Source: Methylocystis suflitae (GTDB taxonomy: Bacteria; Pseudomonadota; Alphaproteobacteria; Rhizobiales; Beijerinckiaceae). Taken from it: a stretch of 33,732 bases of DNA. Positions within the stretch are counted from its first letter, which is position 1. Each line of letters starts with the position of its first letter. The notes beneath the pieces were generated by a model, which saw nothing but the letters and a program-made list of their open reading frames with translations, did not search any database and was not told the origin of the DNA. Location: the NCBI RefSeq assembly GCF_024448135.1, contig NZ_JAMRYX010000150.1:1-33732 (forward strand), in the 5' to 3' direction. Position numbers and translations under genes: made by a program. Shown here in pieces: positions 15,894-24,178 of the stretch.

Positions 15894-17300
15894 TTGCGCT
15901 ATCTCTCAACCCGCGGCGAGGCCGCGCAGCTTGGCTTCGACGACGTTCTGCTCGCCGGTCTTGCGACTGACGGCGGTCTCTATACGCCGCTCGCCTATCC
16001 GCGTCTCGCGCCTTCCGAGATCGCCGCGCTCGCGGGCCGGTCATATGCCGAAGCGACGGCGCAAGTCATCGCCCCTTATCTCAGCGAGACGTTTTCGCGC
16101 GAGATTTTGCGGGCGCAGACAGAGAGCGCCTATAGCGGGTTCCGTCACCGCGCGATCGCGCCGCTCACGCAGATCGCCGACAATCTCTTCGTTCTCGAAC
16201 TTTTTCACGGGCCGACGCTCGCCTTCAAGGATCTGGCGATGCAGCTCCTCGGGCGCATGATGAATCATGTGCTCGAAGAGCGAAATCTGCGCGCCACCAT
16301 CGTCGGCGCAACGTCCGGCGATACGGGCGCCGCGGCGATCGAGGCGTTCAAGGGTCTGGACCGCGTCGACGTTTTCATTCTGTTTCCGCACGGCCGGGTC
16401 TCCGACGTGCAGCGCAAGCAAATGACCACGGTCGCTGACGACAATGTTTATACGATCGCGCTGCAGGGCTCCTTTGACGACGCGCAGGCGATTTTGAAAC
16501 GACTGTTTCGCGCCGCCGACTTTCGCACGCGCGTCGGACTCGCTGGGGTCAATTCGATCAACTGGGCGCGCGTCGTCGCGCAGACCGTCTATTATTTCAC
16601 GAGCGCCGTCGCCCTCGGCGCGCCGCATCGGCATATTTCCTTCGCCGTGCCGACAGGCAATTTCGGCGACGTGCTGGCCGGCTATGTCGCTAAGCGGATG
16701 GGTCTGCCGATCGAGAGATTGGTCGTCGCGACCAACGCCAACGACATTCTTGCGCGCGCGCTTGCGAGCGGCCGCTACGAGCCGCGCGGCGTCACGCCGA
16801 CTCAGTCGCCGTCCATGGACATTCAGGTCTCCTCCAATTTCGAGCGCCTGTTGTTCGATGCGGCGGGACGCGATCCGGCCGCCGTCCGCGCCGCTTTCGC
16901 TTCGCTCGGTCAATCCGGCGCCTTCGAGATTCCGGCTGCGGCGCTCGCCGCCATTCGCGCTGAATTCGACGCGCAGTCGGTCGGCGAGACCGAGACGACG
17001 GAGGAGATTCGCCGCACCTGGCGCGAGAGCGGCTATGTGCTCGATCCGCATACGGCGACCGGCGTCAGTGCGGCGCGCGCGCGGCTTGCGAAAGATCCGG
17101 CGACTCCCGTCATCGCGCTGTCGACGGCGCATCCGGCAAAGTTTCCAGACGCTATTGAACGCGCCATCGGACTGCGTCCGCAGCCGCCTGAAAATATTGC
17201 GGCCCGACTTGACGCGCCGGAACGATTCACGATTCTTGAAAATGACGGCGCGCGAGTCGCCGAATTCATCTCGTCGCACGCACGGGCGGCGAAGAACTGA
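15894..17300 (+). CDS. thrC: Threonine synthase
   Basis: A 468-residue PLP enzyme that converts O-phosphohomoserine to threonine, the last step of threonine synthesis. The N-terminal STRGEA motif, the PLP lysine K112 in FHGPTLAFKDLAMQLLG, GATSGDTGAAAIEAF, and the phosphate-binding PTGNFGDVLAGYVAKRMG are all intact. Length fits the long (class I) form. The start is TTG 15894, giving MRYLSTRGEA, the normal rhizobial N-terminus; the ATG 12 bases upstream runs into a TGA. A weak start codon may limit translation. It lies downstream of SURF1, as in many Hyphomicrobiales. Confidence 0.95.
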   Translation: MRYLSTRGEAAQLGFDDVLLAGLATDGGLYTPLAYPRLAPSEIAALAGRSYAEATAQVIAPYLSETFSREILRAQTESAYSGFRHRAIAPLTQIADNLFVLELFHGPTLAFKDLAMQLLGRMMNHVLEERNLRATIVGATSGDTGAAAIEAFKGLDRVDVFILFPHGRVSDVQRKQMTTVADDNVYTIALQGSFDDAQAILKRLFRAADFRTRVGLAGVNSINWARVVAQTVYYFTSAVALGAPHRHISFAVPTGNFGDVLAGYVAKRMGLPIERLVVATNANDILARALASGRYEPRGVTPTQSPSMDIQVSSNFERLLFDAAGRDPAAVRAAFASLGQSGAFEIPAAALAAIRAEFDAQSVGETETTEEIRRTWRESGYVLDPHTATGVSAARARLAKDPATPVIALSTAHPAKFPDAIERAIGLRPQPPENIAARLDAPERFTILENDGARVAEFISSHARAAKN

Positions 17301-17321
17301 CAGCGTCTGGCAAGGAGCACG

Positions 17322-17924
17322 ATGGCGATCTTCAGCGTAATCGGGCGGCGCGACCTGCCGATTAGAGGCGAGGGTCTTTACCTGCGCGCGTCCGAAATGC
17401 GCGATTACATCGAGTGGGCCGAACTGCGCGAAAAAAGCCGCTCCTTCCTGACGCCCTGGGAGCCGCTCTGGCCGATCGACGATCTCACACGGGCGAGCTT
17501 TCGCTATCGCGTGCGCCGCCACGCCGAGGAAATGGCCCGCGACGAGGCCTATTCCTTCTTTATCTTCCGAGAGGAGGACGACGCGCTGATGGGCGGCCTA
17601 TCCTTCGGCCACGTCCGGCGCGGCGTGTCGCAGGCGGCGACGCTCGGCTATTGGATGGGCGAACCCTATGCAGGCAAGGGCCACATGACCCGCGCCGTTC
17701 GAGCCGCTTGCGCCTATGCTTTCGAGAAGCGCGGCTTCCATCGCATCGAGGCGGCTTGCCTGCCGACGAACGAGCCCTCGAAGCGCTTGCTGGAGCGCGT
17801 CGGTTTTAAGCAGGAGGGCTATGCGCGCTCCTATCTCAACATCAATGGCCAGTGGCGCGACCATTTGCTTTATGCGCTGTTGGAAACCGATCCTCAGCCG
17901 ATCAATCCGCCGTCGGCGGCGTAA
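17322..17924 (+). CDS. GNAT N-acetyltransferase, RimJ/RimL type
   Basis: A 200-residue acetyl-CoA-dependent acyltransferase. The acetyl-CoA pyrophosphate loop is seen in YWMGEPYAGKGHMTRAV (about 109-125), the beta-bulge in HRIEAACLPTNEPSKRLLERVGF (about 142-164), and a RimJ-like C-terminus WRDHLLYALLETD. RimJ acetylates ribosomal protein S5, but closely related enzymes have other targets, so the substrate is open. An AAGGAG site precedes ATG 17322, 21 bases after thrC, so they are probably co-transcribed. Confidence 0.88.
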   Translation: MAIFSVIGRRDLPIRGEGLYLRASEMRDYIEWAELREKSRSFLTPWEPLWPIDDLTRASFRYRVRRHAEEMARDEAYSFFIFREEDDALMGGLSFGHVRRGVSQAATLGYWMGEPYAGKGHMTRAVRAACAYAFEKRGFHRIEAACLPTNEPSKRLLERVGFKQEGYARSYLNINGQWRDHLLYALLETDPQPINPPSAA

Positions 17925-17959
17925 GCGGCGCCGCTCGGGCTTGAGCCGCGCCGCCTTTT
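17915..17959 (+). terminator. Candidate terminator of the thrC-GNAT transcript
   Basis: GGCGGCG (17915-17921) can pair with CGCCGCC (17949-17955), with further inner pairing GCGGC/GCCGC, and is followed by TTTT. It overlaps the last codons and stop of the acetyltransferase gene, between convergent genes. Confidence 0.4.
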
Positions 17960-17967
17960 CAAGCCCT

Positions 17968-18006
17968 GGAGCAGAACCTGCTCCAATATTTTGAATTTGA
18001 ACGATT
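17968..18006 (+). repeat. Deleted copy C of the atp-flanking repeat
   Basis: GGAGCAG-AA-CCTGCTCC followed by an ATTTTGAATTTGAACGATT-like stretch matches the middle of copies A and B. The inner CGAAAAAGT hairpin and the whole distal hairpin are missing. It lies between the convergent acetyltransferase and rph genes. Confidence 0.7.
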
Positions 18007-18026
18007 GTTGACGCGGACGAGATCGC

Positions 18027-18740
18027 TTACGCGAGCGCCGCCTTCTGCAGAGCGACGAGGTCCGCAACTCCCTGCTGGGCGAGCGCCAGCATGGCCGACA
18101 ACTCTTCCTGGGAAAAAACCGCAACTTCGGCTGTCGCCTGGATTTCAACGAGGCCGCCCGAACCGGTGAGGACGAAATTGGCGTCGGTCGCCGCGGTTGA
18201 ATCCTCGGCGTAATCGAGGTCGATCACCGGGGTTGCGTTGAAGATGCCGCAGGACACTGCGGCGACATGATCGCGCAGCGGGCTTTCCTTGACGATGGAG
18301 CGCGAACGCATCCAATCAAGGCAATCATGCAGCGCCAGCCAGGCGCCGGTGATCGACGCCGTGCGCGTGCCGCCATCCGCCTGGATGACGTCGCAGTCGA
18401 CGACGATCTGCCGCTCGCCCAGCGCTGGCAGATTGGTGACGGCGCGCAGCGAGCGGCCGATGAGACGCTGGATTTCCTGCGTGCGTCCCGAGAGCCTTCC
18501 GGCGGCGGCCTCGCGACGCGTGCGCGTGTGGGTGGCGCGCGGCAGCATGGAATATTCCGCCGTCACCCAGCCTCGGCCCTGGCCGCGCAGCCACGGCGGC
18601 GGCTTGTCCTCGAGCGACGCCGCGCAGAGCACCTGCGTATTGCCGAATTTTACGAGGCAGGAGCCTTCAGCGTAGCGGGCGACGCCTCGCTCGAAACTCA
18701 CCTGGCGCATCTCGTCGGGCGCGCGTTTACTGGGGCGCAT
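18027..18740 (-). CDS. rph: Ribonuclease PH
   Basis: A 237-residue phosphorolytic 3'-5' exoribonuclease that trims tRNA 3' ends and structured RNAs. The phosphate-binding and catalytic region is complete: [22 protein letters not shown], then [18 protein letters not shown], and [19 protein letters not shown] with the catalytic Asp of [10 protein letters not shown] further on. Length is normal, and the full form lacks the truncation known in some E. coli K-12 strains. It begins at ATG 18740, divergent from the EF-G-like gene across about 158 bases, and converges on the thrC-GNAT transcript. Confidence 0.96.
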   Translation of the reverse strand: MRPSKRAPDEMRQVSFERGVARYAEGSCLVKFGNTQVLCAASLEDKPPPWLRGQGRGWVTAEYSMLPRATHTRTRREAAAGRLSGRTQEIQRLIGRSLRAVTNLPALGERQIVVDCDVIQADGGTRTASITGAWLALHDCLDWMRSRSIVKESPLRDHVAAVSCGIFNATPVIDLDYAEDSTAATDANFVLTGSGGLVEIQATAEVAVFSQEELSAMLALAQQGVADLVALQKAALA

Positions 18741-18898
18741 AATAGCTCCGTTGTCCTATGGGTTGCGCCTTCTATCGTGCTTTCCGCGAGCGTGGAAGCG
18801 CCGGGCGAGGGGCGGCGTCTTGCGCTGGCGGCCGCATGGTGAAACCATGAGCTAACGGGGCCGGACGAAACCAGGCTGCGACAGATAAGGAGGGAGTG

Positions 18899-20998
18899 AT
18901 GGGTCAAACATTGTCCCCAGCGTCGTCCCAAGGAGCGCATTCTCACGACGCGAGAGCACAGGGCCCCCGGCTGATTGCGCTGGCGGGCCCTTTCCAATGC
19001 GGCAAGACCACTCTTCTCGAGGCTATTCTGGCCCACGCCGGGGCGATCCCGCGGCAGGGCCCCGTCGCTGCAGGAGCCAGCGTCGGCGACTCCAGTCCGG
19101 AAGCCCGCGCCCATCAGATGAGCGTCGAGTCCAATGTCGCGACGGTCGATTATATGGGCGACCGCTACACATTCGTCGATCTGCCGGGCTCCGTCGAATT
19201 CGCCCATGACTCGCGCAATATCCTGCCGGCGGTCGACGCCGCCGTCGTCGTCTGCGAAGCCGACCCCCGCAAGATACCGGCGTTGCAGCTCATTTTGCGC
19301 CAGCTCGAAGAGCTTGGCGTGCCGCATTTCATTTTCCTGAACAAGATCGACGCCGCGACCATCGATGTGCGCGAGGCGCTCACCATTCTGCAGCAGGCTT
19401 CGCGCACGCCGCTGCTGCTGCGCCAGGTTCCGATCTGGAATAATGGCGTCGCGGTCGGCTTCATCGATCTCGCGCTGGAGCGCGCCTATGTCTATCGCGA
19501 ACATGCGCCGTCGGAAGTCGTCGAGATTTCCGGGGGGGACGTCGCGACCGAGAAGGAAGCCCGCTACTCGATGCTCGAGCGGCTCGCCGACTACGACGAC
19601 GCGCTGATGGAGGAGCTGATTTCCGATATCGAGCCGCCGCGCGATCAGGTGTTCGACGACCTCACCAAGGAATTGCGCGCCGGACTCGTCGTGCCTTTGT
19701 TCATCGGCTCGGCCGAACGGGGCGCCGGGGTGACGCGGCTGTTGAAGGCGATGCGCCACGAGGCGCCGGGAATCGAAGCGACCCGGGTGCGGCTTGGCGT
19801 CGGCGAGAACGGCTCCGCGCTCGCGCGCGTCATCCGTACGATCCACACGCCGCACGGCGGAAAAATGTCGGTCGCGCGCGTGCTGCGCGGCTCCCTTGCG
19901 GACGGGCAGACCGTCGCTTCGCCCCAGGGAGAGGATCGCATTTCAGGCATGTCGCATTTGATGGGCGCGGCGACGAGCAAGACGACGGAGGCGAAAACCG
20001 GCGACGTCGTCGCTCTCGGGCGCCTCGATCATGCGCAGACCGGCGACAACATTGTCACCGACGCGCGCCCTGGCGCGGCGGATCTGCAGAAGACGCGCGC
20101 GGAAGCTCCCGATCCGGTGCACGCCCTCGCGCTCAATGTGAAGGATCGCAAGGACGAAATGCGGCTCGCCGCGGCGATGACGAAGCTCATCGAAGAAGAT
20201 CCTTCGCTCGTTTTCGTTCATGACCAGGAGCTGTCGCAGATCAAGCTCTTCGGCCAGGGAGAGATGCATCTGCGCGTCGCGCTCGAACGCCTCGCCTCGC
20301 GCTTCAACGTCGCGGTCGACTGCTCAAAGCCGACGGTCGCCTATCGCGAAACGATCCGACATAAGGTCACCGTCCGCGGCCGCCACAAGAAGCAGTCGGG
20401 CGGACATGGCCAGTTCGGCGACGTTGTGATGGAGATCGCGCCACGCGGCCGCGGCGAAGGATTCGCCTTCAGCGAGCGCGTGCATGGCGGCGCCGTGCCC
20501 AAGCAATATTTCTCGTCCGTCGAGGCCGGCTGTCAGGACGCCTTGCTGCACGGCCCGTTAGGCTTTCCGGTCGTCGACGTCGAGGCGGTGCTGACCGACG
20601 GCTCGTACCATTCCGTCGATTCTTCCGACATGGCGTTCCGCACCGCGGCGCGCATCGGCATGAGCGAAGCCTTGGAAAAGGCGGAGCCGATCCTGCTGGA
20701 GCCGGTGCTTGCGGTCGATATTTTCGTGCCGAGCGACGCCATGTCGCGCGCAACCGGCATCGTCTCGGCGCGGCGCGGCCAGATCATGGGCTTCGGCCCC
20801 CGTGAGGGGTGGGAAGGCTGGGACAAGCTCGAAACGCTGATTCCCGAGGCGGAGATGGACAATCTCATCGTCGAGCTGCGCTCCGCGACGGCGGGCGCGG
20901 GCTTTTATCAAGCCCGTTTCGACCATCTCGCGGAAGTCGTCGGCAAGCAGGCGCGCGACATCGTCGCCGCGCACACGGCGAAGGCGAACGGGGGATAG
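18899..20998 (+). CDS. Elongation factor G-like GTPase
   Basis: A 699-residue protein with the full five-domain EF-G plan: G domain (about 22-290), domain II, then III-V, including the domain IV stretch KQSGGHGQFGDVVMEI and the domain V stretch RGQIMGFGPREGW. The G motifs depart from true EF-G. G1 is GPFQCGKTT (30-38) instead of AHIDHGKTT, G3 is D94-L-P-G-S98 where EF-G has DTPGH with its catalytic His, and the usual RGITI switch I is replaced by SVESNVATV. G4 NKID (148-151) is normal. Such second EF-G-like proteins are common in alphaproteobacteria and their role is unproven. ATG 18899 follows AAGGAGGG; a GTG three bases earlier is less likely. Confidence 0.88.
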   Translation: MGQTLSPASSQGAHSHDARAQGPRLIALAGPFQCGKTTLLEAILAHAGAIPRQGPVAAGASVGDSSPEARAHQMSVESNVATVDYMGDRYTFVDLPGSVEFAHDSRNILPAVDAAVVVCEADPRKIPALQLILRQLEELGVPHFIFLNKIDAATIDVREALTILQQASRTPLLLRQVPIWNNGVAVGFIDLALERAYVYREHAPSEVVEISGGDVATEKEARYSMLERLADYDDALMEELISDIEPPRDQVFDDLTKELRAGLVVPLFIGSAERGAGVTRLLKAMRHEAPGIEATRVRLGVGENGSALARVIRTIHTPHGGKMSVARVLRGSLADGQTVASPQGEDRISGMSHLMGAATSKTTEAKTGDVVALGRLDHAQTGDNIVTDARPGAADLQKTRAEAPDPVHALALNVKDRKDEMRLAAAMTKLIEEDPSLVFVHDQELSQIKLFGQGEMHLRVALERLASRFNVAVDCSKPTVAYRETIRHKVTVRGRHKKQSGGHGQFGDVVMEIAPRGRGEGFAFSERVHGGAVPKQYFSSVEAGCQDALLHGPLGFPVVDVEAVLTDGSYHSVDSSDMAFRTAARIGMSEALEKAEPILLEPVLAVDIFVPSDAMSRATGIVSARRGQIMGFGPREGWEGWDKLETLIPEAEMDNLIVELRSATAGAGFYQARFDHLAEVVGKQARDIVAAHTAKANGG

Positions 20999-21003
20999 CG
21001 GGT

Positions 21004-22308
21004 TCAGCCTGGAAAGCAGCGCCCGAAGGCGAGCAGCAGGCGCGGATCGCCGCGCAGCCTGATCTTGCCGCGCAGCAGCGCCCAGACGAGGCTCGTCTCC
21101 TTGCGCACGAAGCGCAGCCAGGTTTCGGAGTCGGCGGTCACGGTCAGTCGCTTGTCGCCGACAAGCCCGTCGTCGACGCTGAGCGTTTTGTTGGCGATGA
21201 CGATGGTGGCGCTGCGACGGTCCGCGCCGGTAAAGACGAAGTGGTAGACGGCATCGAGACCGGTCGACTTGCTGCGCTGAAAGCGCAGTCGCAGGCCGGA
21301 GAGGAAGCCCTCGATCGTCACGGGACGCGGCGTCGAGCCCACGCGTTTCGGCGTCTTGCCCGGAAACCGGCGCGCCACATAAGCTTCGGCGTCGGAGTCA
21401 GCGATGACGTAGACCGTCTCGGCTTTCTTCTGCAGCGGATCGACGATCTCCTGAAGATAATGCTTCTTATCCGCCTGATAGGCGCCGATCACATCGGCGC
21501 CCGCCGGGCAGACGGCCATGCAATAGGCCGCCTTGTAGTTCGGCCCGAAGGCGAGGCTCTGCCACATCGAGACGGTCTCGGCGTCGCCGACTTTCGCGCG
21601 ATAGGCGCGCGCGCTTTTTGAATCCGCGATCGTCTCCACCCACTCGCCGAAACCGCCCATGAACTCGCGATAATTATGCGTGTAGCAGGCGCCGAAGTCG
21701 AAATGTCCGTCCGGCGCAATCGCGCCCGTTGGACAGGCGGCGACGCAGAGCTTGCATTCGAAGCACGGATTGAAGTCGAGCGGCTTCGCGTGCGCCTCAA
21801 GGTCGATATCGACGGCGACCGTGCCAAGCAGAATGAAATTGCCGAACTTCGGATGGATCACATTGCGATGGAGTCCCATGCGCCCGAGACCCGCGGCGAC
21901 GGCGACGGGCTTGTGCGAGACGACCCACATCTTGTCCGGCCACCGTGACGCCTCCATTGGGAATCCCATCGACGGATAGGCGGCGCGAACGCCGCGCGCT
22001 TCGAGGGAGTGGGCAATCGCGCACGCGACTTCGTCGCAATCATCGGCTGCATGGTGGAATTCGAGATTGGCGGCGGATCGCGCCGGACTGCGGATGTTTT
22101 CGCGGTTCATGCGGAGGACGAAGGAGATGAGCGTGCGCGCGAAGGGAAACGCCGCGAGGATGTCGCCCCGCTGATCGTCGAGCGCCGGATCGTCGAGCGA
22201 GACAAAGCCAACGTCGTCGGCGCCGGCCTCAAGAGCAATGTCGCGGAGGGCGTTCGCATCGAGAACTGCGGCGTCACGTGCGAAGGAGAGGCTGTGATCC
22301 ACCATCAT
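21004..22308 (-). CDS. 4Fe-4S ferredoxin-type protein fused to a C-terminal SCP2-like domain
   Basis: A 434-residue predicted cytosolic protein. The N-terminal two thirds resembles QueG-type iron-sulfur proteins. A first cluster motif C182-x2-C185-x2-C188-x3-C192-P is followed by C208 and then C263-x3-C267-P. The position expected to hold the first Cys of C-x2-C-x3-C-P is A260, so the second cluster has only three obvious ligands. After about residue 320 comes a sterol-carrier-protein-2-like domain (DAVYHFVFTG through DPRLLLAFGRCF). Catalytic residues of true epoxyqueuosine reductase cannot be confirmed. ATG 22308 sits eight bases after an AGGGG-like site; GTG 22353, two bases before the marR stop codon at 22355-22357, is an alternative. 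It lies in an operon behind marR. Confidence 0.8.
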   Translation of the reverse strand: MMVDHSLSFARDAAVLDANALRDIALEAGADDVGFVSLDDPALDDQRGDILAAFPFARTLISFVLRMNRENIRSPARSAANLEFHHAADDCDEVACAIAHSLEARGVRAAYPSMGFPMEASRWPDKMWVVSHKPVAVAAGLGRMGLHRNVIHPKFGNFILLGTVAVDIDLEAHAKPLDFNPCFECKLCVAACPTGAIAPDGHFDFGACYTHNYREFMGGFGEWVETIADSKSARAYRAKVGDAETVSMWQSLAFGPNYKAAYCMAVCPAGADVIGAYQADKKHYLQEIVDPLQKKAETVYVIADSDAEAYVARRFPGKTPKRVGSTPRPVTIEGFLSGLRLRFQRSKSTGLDAVYHFVFTGADRRSATIVIANKTLSVDDGLVGDKRLTVTADSETWLRFVRKETSLVWALLRGKIRLRGDPRLLLAFGRCFPG

Positions 22309-22323
22309 TGCATATACCCCTTT
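22309..22323 (-). promoter_or_regulatory. Candidate MarR operator before the iron-sulfur gene
   Basis: Plus-strand TGCATATACCCCTTT matches TGTATATACCCGTTT at 22814-22828 in 13 of 15 positions. The matched site directly precedes the start codon of the iron-sulfur/SCP2 gene, where it could also include the ribosome-binding sequence. Assignment to the neighbouring MarR protein is inference. Confidence 0.45.
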
Positions 22324-22354
22324 TAGCGCGGCGATCGTCTCGGCGCCGTTCACC

Positions 22355-22807
22355 TTAGGTTGGCGAGGTCGCCTCCATCAGGACGCGCAGTTCGGAGAGA
22401 AGCTTTTGCAGGCGCTCGGCGCCGAATTTTGACTCCACTGCATTCTGCGCCTCGCGCCAATGCGGCATGGCGTTGGCGAGAGTCGCCTCGCCGAACGGCG
22501 TCAGCGCGATCTTGCGCGTGCGGCGATCGTCGCCATGCTTCACTTTCACAAGTCCGCGCTTCTCCAAAACCGCAAGGTTTCGCGCAAGCGCGCTGCGATC
22601 AAGCGCGAAATATTCGGCAAGTTTGCTGACCGTCGCGCCTCCGGTAAGCGAGCAGGCGACGAGCAGCGAATATTGCGTCGGCTCCAGACCCGTCGTCGCC
22701 ATAAACTGCCCGTAGAGCCGCGTGATGGCGCGGCTGGCGCGGCGGATATTCGCGGCCGCGCAGTTCTGCGCGCAGAGCTTGACGTCGGCTTGGTTCAACG
22801 AAGTCAT
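22355..22807 (-). CDS. MarR-family transcriptional regulator
   Basis: A 150-residue winged-helix repressor. The recognition helix and wing are visible in DRSALARNLAVLEKRGLVKVKHGDDRRTRKIALTPFG (about 70-106), with dimerisation helices on both sides. Near the N-terminus C12 and C16 (LCAQNCAAAN) are candidates for redox or metal sensing, but that is a guess. MarR proteins usually repress their own operon and bind small aromatic or oxidising ligands. The start codon is six bases from a GTATATAC-containing site (22814-22828) that is repeated before the downstream iron-sulfur gene, which suggests autoregulation of a two-gene operon. Confidence 0.9.
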   Translation of the reverse strand: MTSLNQADVKLCAQNCAAANIRRASRAITRLYGQFMATTGLEPTQYSLLVACSLTGGATVSKLAEYFALDRSALARNLAVLEKRGLVKVKHGDDRRTRKIALTPFGEATLANAMPHWREAQNAVESKFGAERLQKLLSELRVLMEATSPT

Positions 22808-22813
22808 GGTATG

Positions 22814-22828
22814 TGTATATACCCGTTT
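22814..22828 (-). promoter_or_regulatory. Candidate MarR operator before marR
   Basis: TGTATATACCCGTTT contains the palindrome GTATATAC and lies six bases upstream of the marR start codon. A near copy precedes the next gene of the operon (22309-22323). Repressor binding here would block transcription or translation initiation. Confidence 0.45.
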
Positions 22829-22941
22829 ATTGGCGCCGTCAAATGCGGCAGGCGTCGCTCGTGCGCGAGAGCACAGTAAGCCGTCCCACTTCGGACCATG
22901 ATCCTGAACTGCTTTCTCATTATCAAAAGGGGAGTGATGAG

Positions 22942-23151
22942 ATGCGAATGTTCATATTCCTGGTAGTCGCCGCTCTGGCCATGTCGTTCAGTCTCTATTC
23001 GAGCGCTGGCGGCTTGAAGCGCGCGTCGATCTCTGCGCCGCAGGCGACGGGTCTCGACGCCAATTCGTCGCCGCGTTGCGCCAATGGCAAGAGGGTGCGA
23101 CAGGCGGCGAACGTCGGATGCGTTATGAAGGGCAAGCGCCGCAGCGCCTGA
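22942..23151 (+). CDS. Small secreted-type protein of unknown function
   Basis: A 69-residue product with an N-terminal hydrophobic segment (MFIFLVVAALAMSFSLYSSA) that looks like a signal peptide. A short polar remainder contains two cysteines 15 residues apart (SPRCANGKR and NVGCVMKG) and a basic tail. I do not recognise a family. AAGGGGAG lies seven bases before ATG 22942, so the start is well supported; the upstream in-frame extension to 22813 is probably not translated. It stands alone between divergent marR and the pirin gene. Confidence 0.6.
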   Translation: MRMFIFLVVAALAMSFSLYSSAGGLKRASISAPQATGLDANSSPRCANGKRVRQAANVGCVMKGKRRSA

Positions 23152-23225
23152 TTGCGCGGCGCTTGATCCGTCGACGCGCGGCGTTAGCTACTTGCGCAAC
23201 CTTCACGCGCGAGAAGAGGCTCAGC

Positions 23226-24125
23226 ATGTCCATCCCCGGCGGCGCCGAGACGGCGGCGAAGACGATCGAATTGCGGATTGCGCCGCGAACGCGCGATCTC
23301 GGCGGCTTCAGCGTCAGGCGCGCATTGCCCGACGAGCGGCACCAGATGGTGGGGCCGTTCATCTTTTACGATCATTTCGGCCCGGTTCAATTCGCGCCGG
23401 GGCAGGGGATAGACGTGCGTCCGCATCCCCATATCGGCCTGGCGACCGTCACCTATCTTTTCGACGGGCGCATTCTGCATCGCGACAGTTTGGCGAATGT
23501 GCAGGAGATCGCGCCTGGCGCGATGAATTTGATGACCGCCGGGCGCGGCATCGTTCATTCCGAGCGCACGCCGCCTGGTCCGCGCGCGGCGGGGCAACAG
23601 ATGCTCGGCGTGCAAAGCTGGCTGGCCTTGCCGCTGGCGCATGAAGAAACCGAGCCGAGCTTCCAGCATTTTAGCGCCGATGTTCTTCCTGCCGTTGACG
23701 ATCGAGGCGTGTTCGCGCGCGTCATCGCCGGCGCCGCGTTCGGAGCCAGGTCGCCGGTGGAGACCCTGTCGGACTGGTTCTATGTCGAACTGCGCCTCGC
23801 GGCCGGCGCCGCAGCGCCGCTCGATGCGGATTATGAGCAGCGCGCGCTCTATCTTGTCGACGGCGCCATTGAGATCGCCGGCGAACGTTTCGATGAGCCG
23901 CAATTGCTGATCTTCAGCCCCGGCGCCGCGATCACGATCCGCGCGCTTGCCGATGCGCGGATGATGCTACTTGGCGGCGCGCCGGTCGACGGGCGCCGCT
24001 ATGTCTGGTGGAATCTTGTGTCTTCCAGCAAGGAACGGATTGAGCAGGCGAAGCGCGATTGGCGGGAAGGGAAGTTCCCTTCAGTGCCGGGCGACGCGGA
24101 GTTCATTCCGCTGCCGGAAGAGTGA
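23226..24125 (+). CDS. Pirin family protein
   Basis: A 299-residue bicupin. The N-terminal cupin carries the metal-binding set of pirins: H67 and H69 in RPHPHIGLATVTY, then H111 and E113 in GIVHSER. The C-terminal half contains the pirin C-terminal cupin (LYLVDGAIEI and QLLIFSPG). Bacterial pirins act as quercetinases or as redox-linked regulators of metabolic enzymes; the role here is open. ATG 23226 (MSIPGGAETAAK) is the usual N-terminus; the frame continues upstream to 23076 through sequence overlapping the preceding small gene. Confidence 0.92.
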   Translation: MSIPGGAETAAKTIELRIAPRTRDLGGFSVRRALPDERHQMVGPFIFYDHFGPVQFAPGQGIDVRPHPHIGLATVTYLFDGRILHRDSLANVQEIAPGAMNLMTAGRGIVHSERTPPGPRAAGQQMLGVQSWLALPLAHEETEPSFQHFSADVLPAVDDRGVFARVIAGAAFGARSPVETLSDWFYVELRLAAGAAAPLDADYEQRALYLVDGAIEIAGERFDEPQLLIFSPGAAITIRALADARMMLLGGAPVDGRRYVWWNLVSSSKERIEQAKRDWREGKFPSVPGDAEFIPLPEE

Positions 24126-24178
24126 TCGCACTGTTAGCTGTCGTGCAGGCAGTTTGCTCTCCGCGCGATGTTGAGCTA

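Noticed and set aside
16041-17522. 493-codon minus-strand frame antisense to thrC and the acetyltransferase
   Set aside because: Arg-rich, crosses two real genes with intact active sites, and has no recognisable domain.
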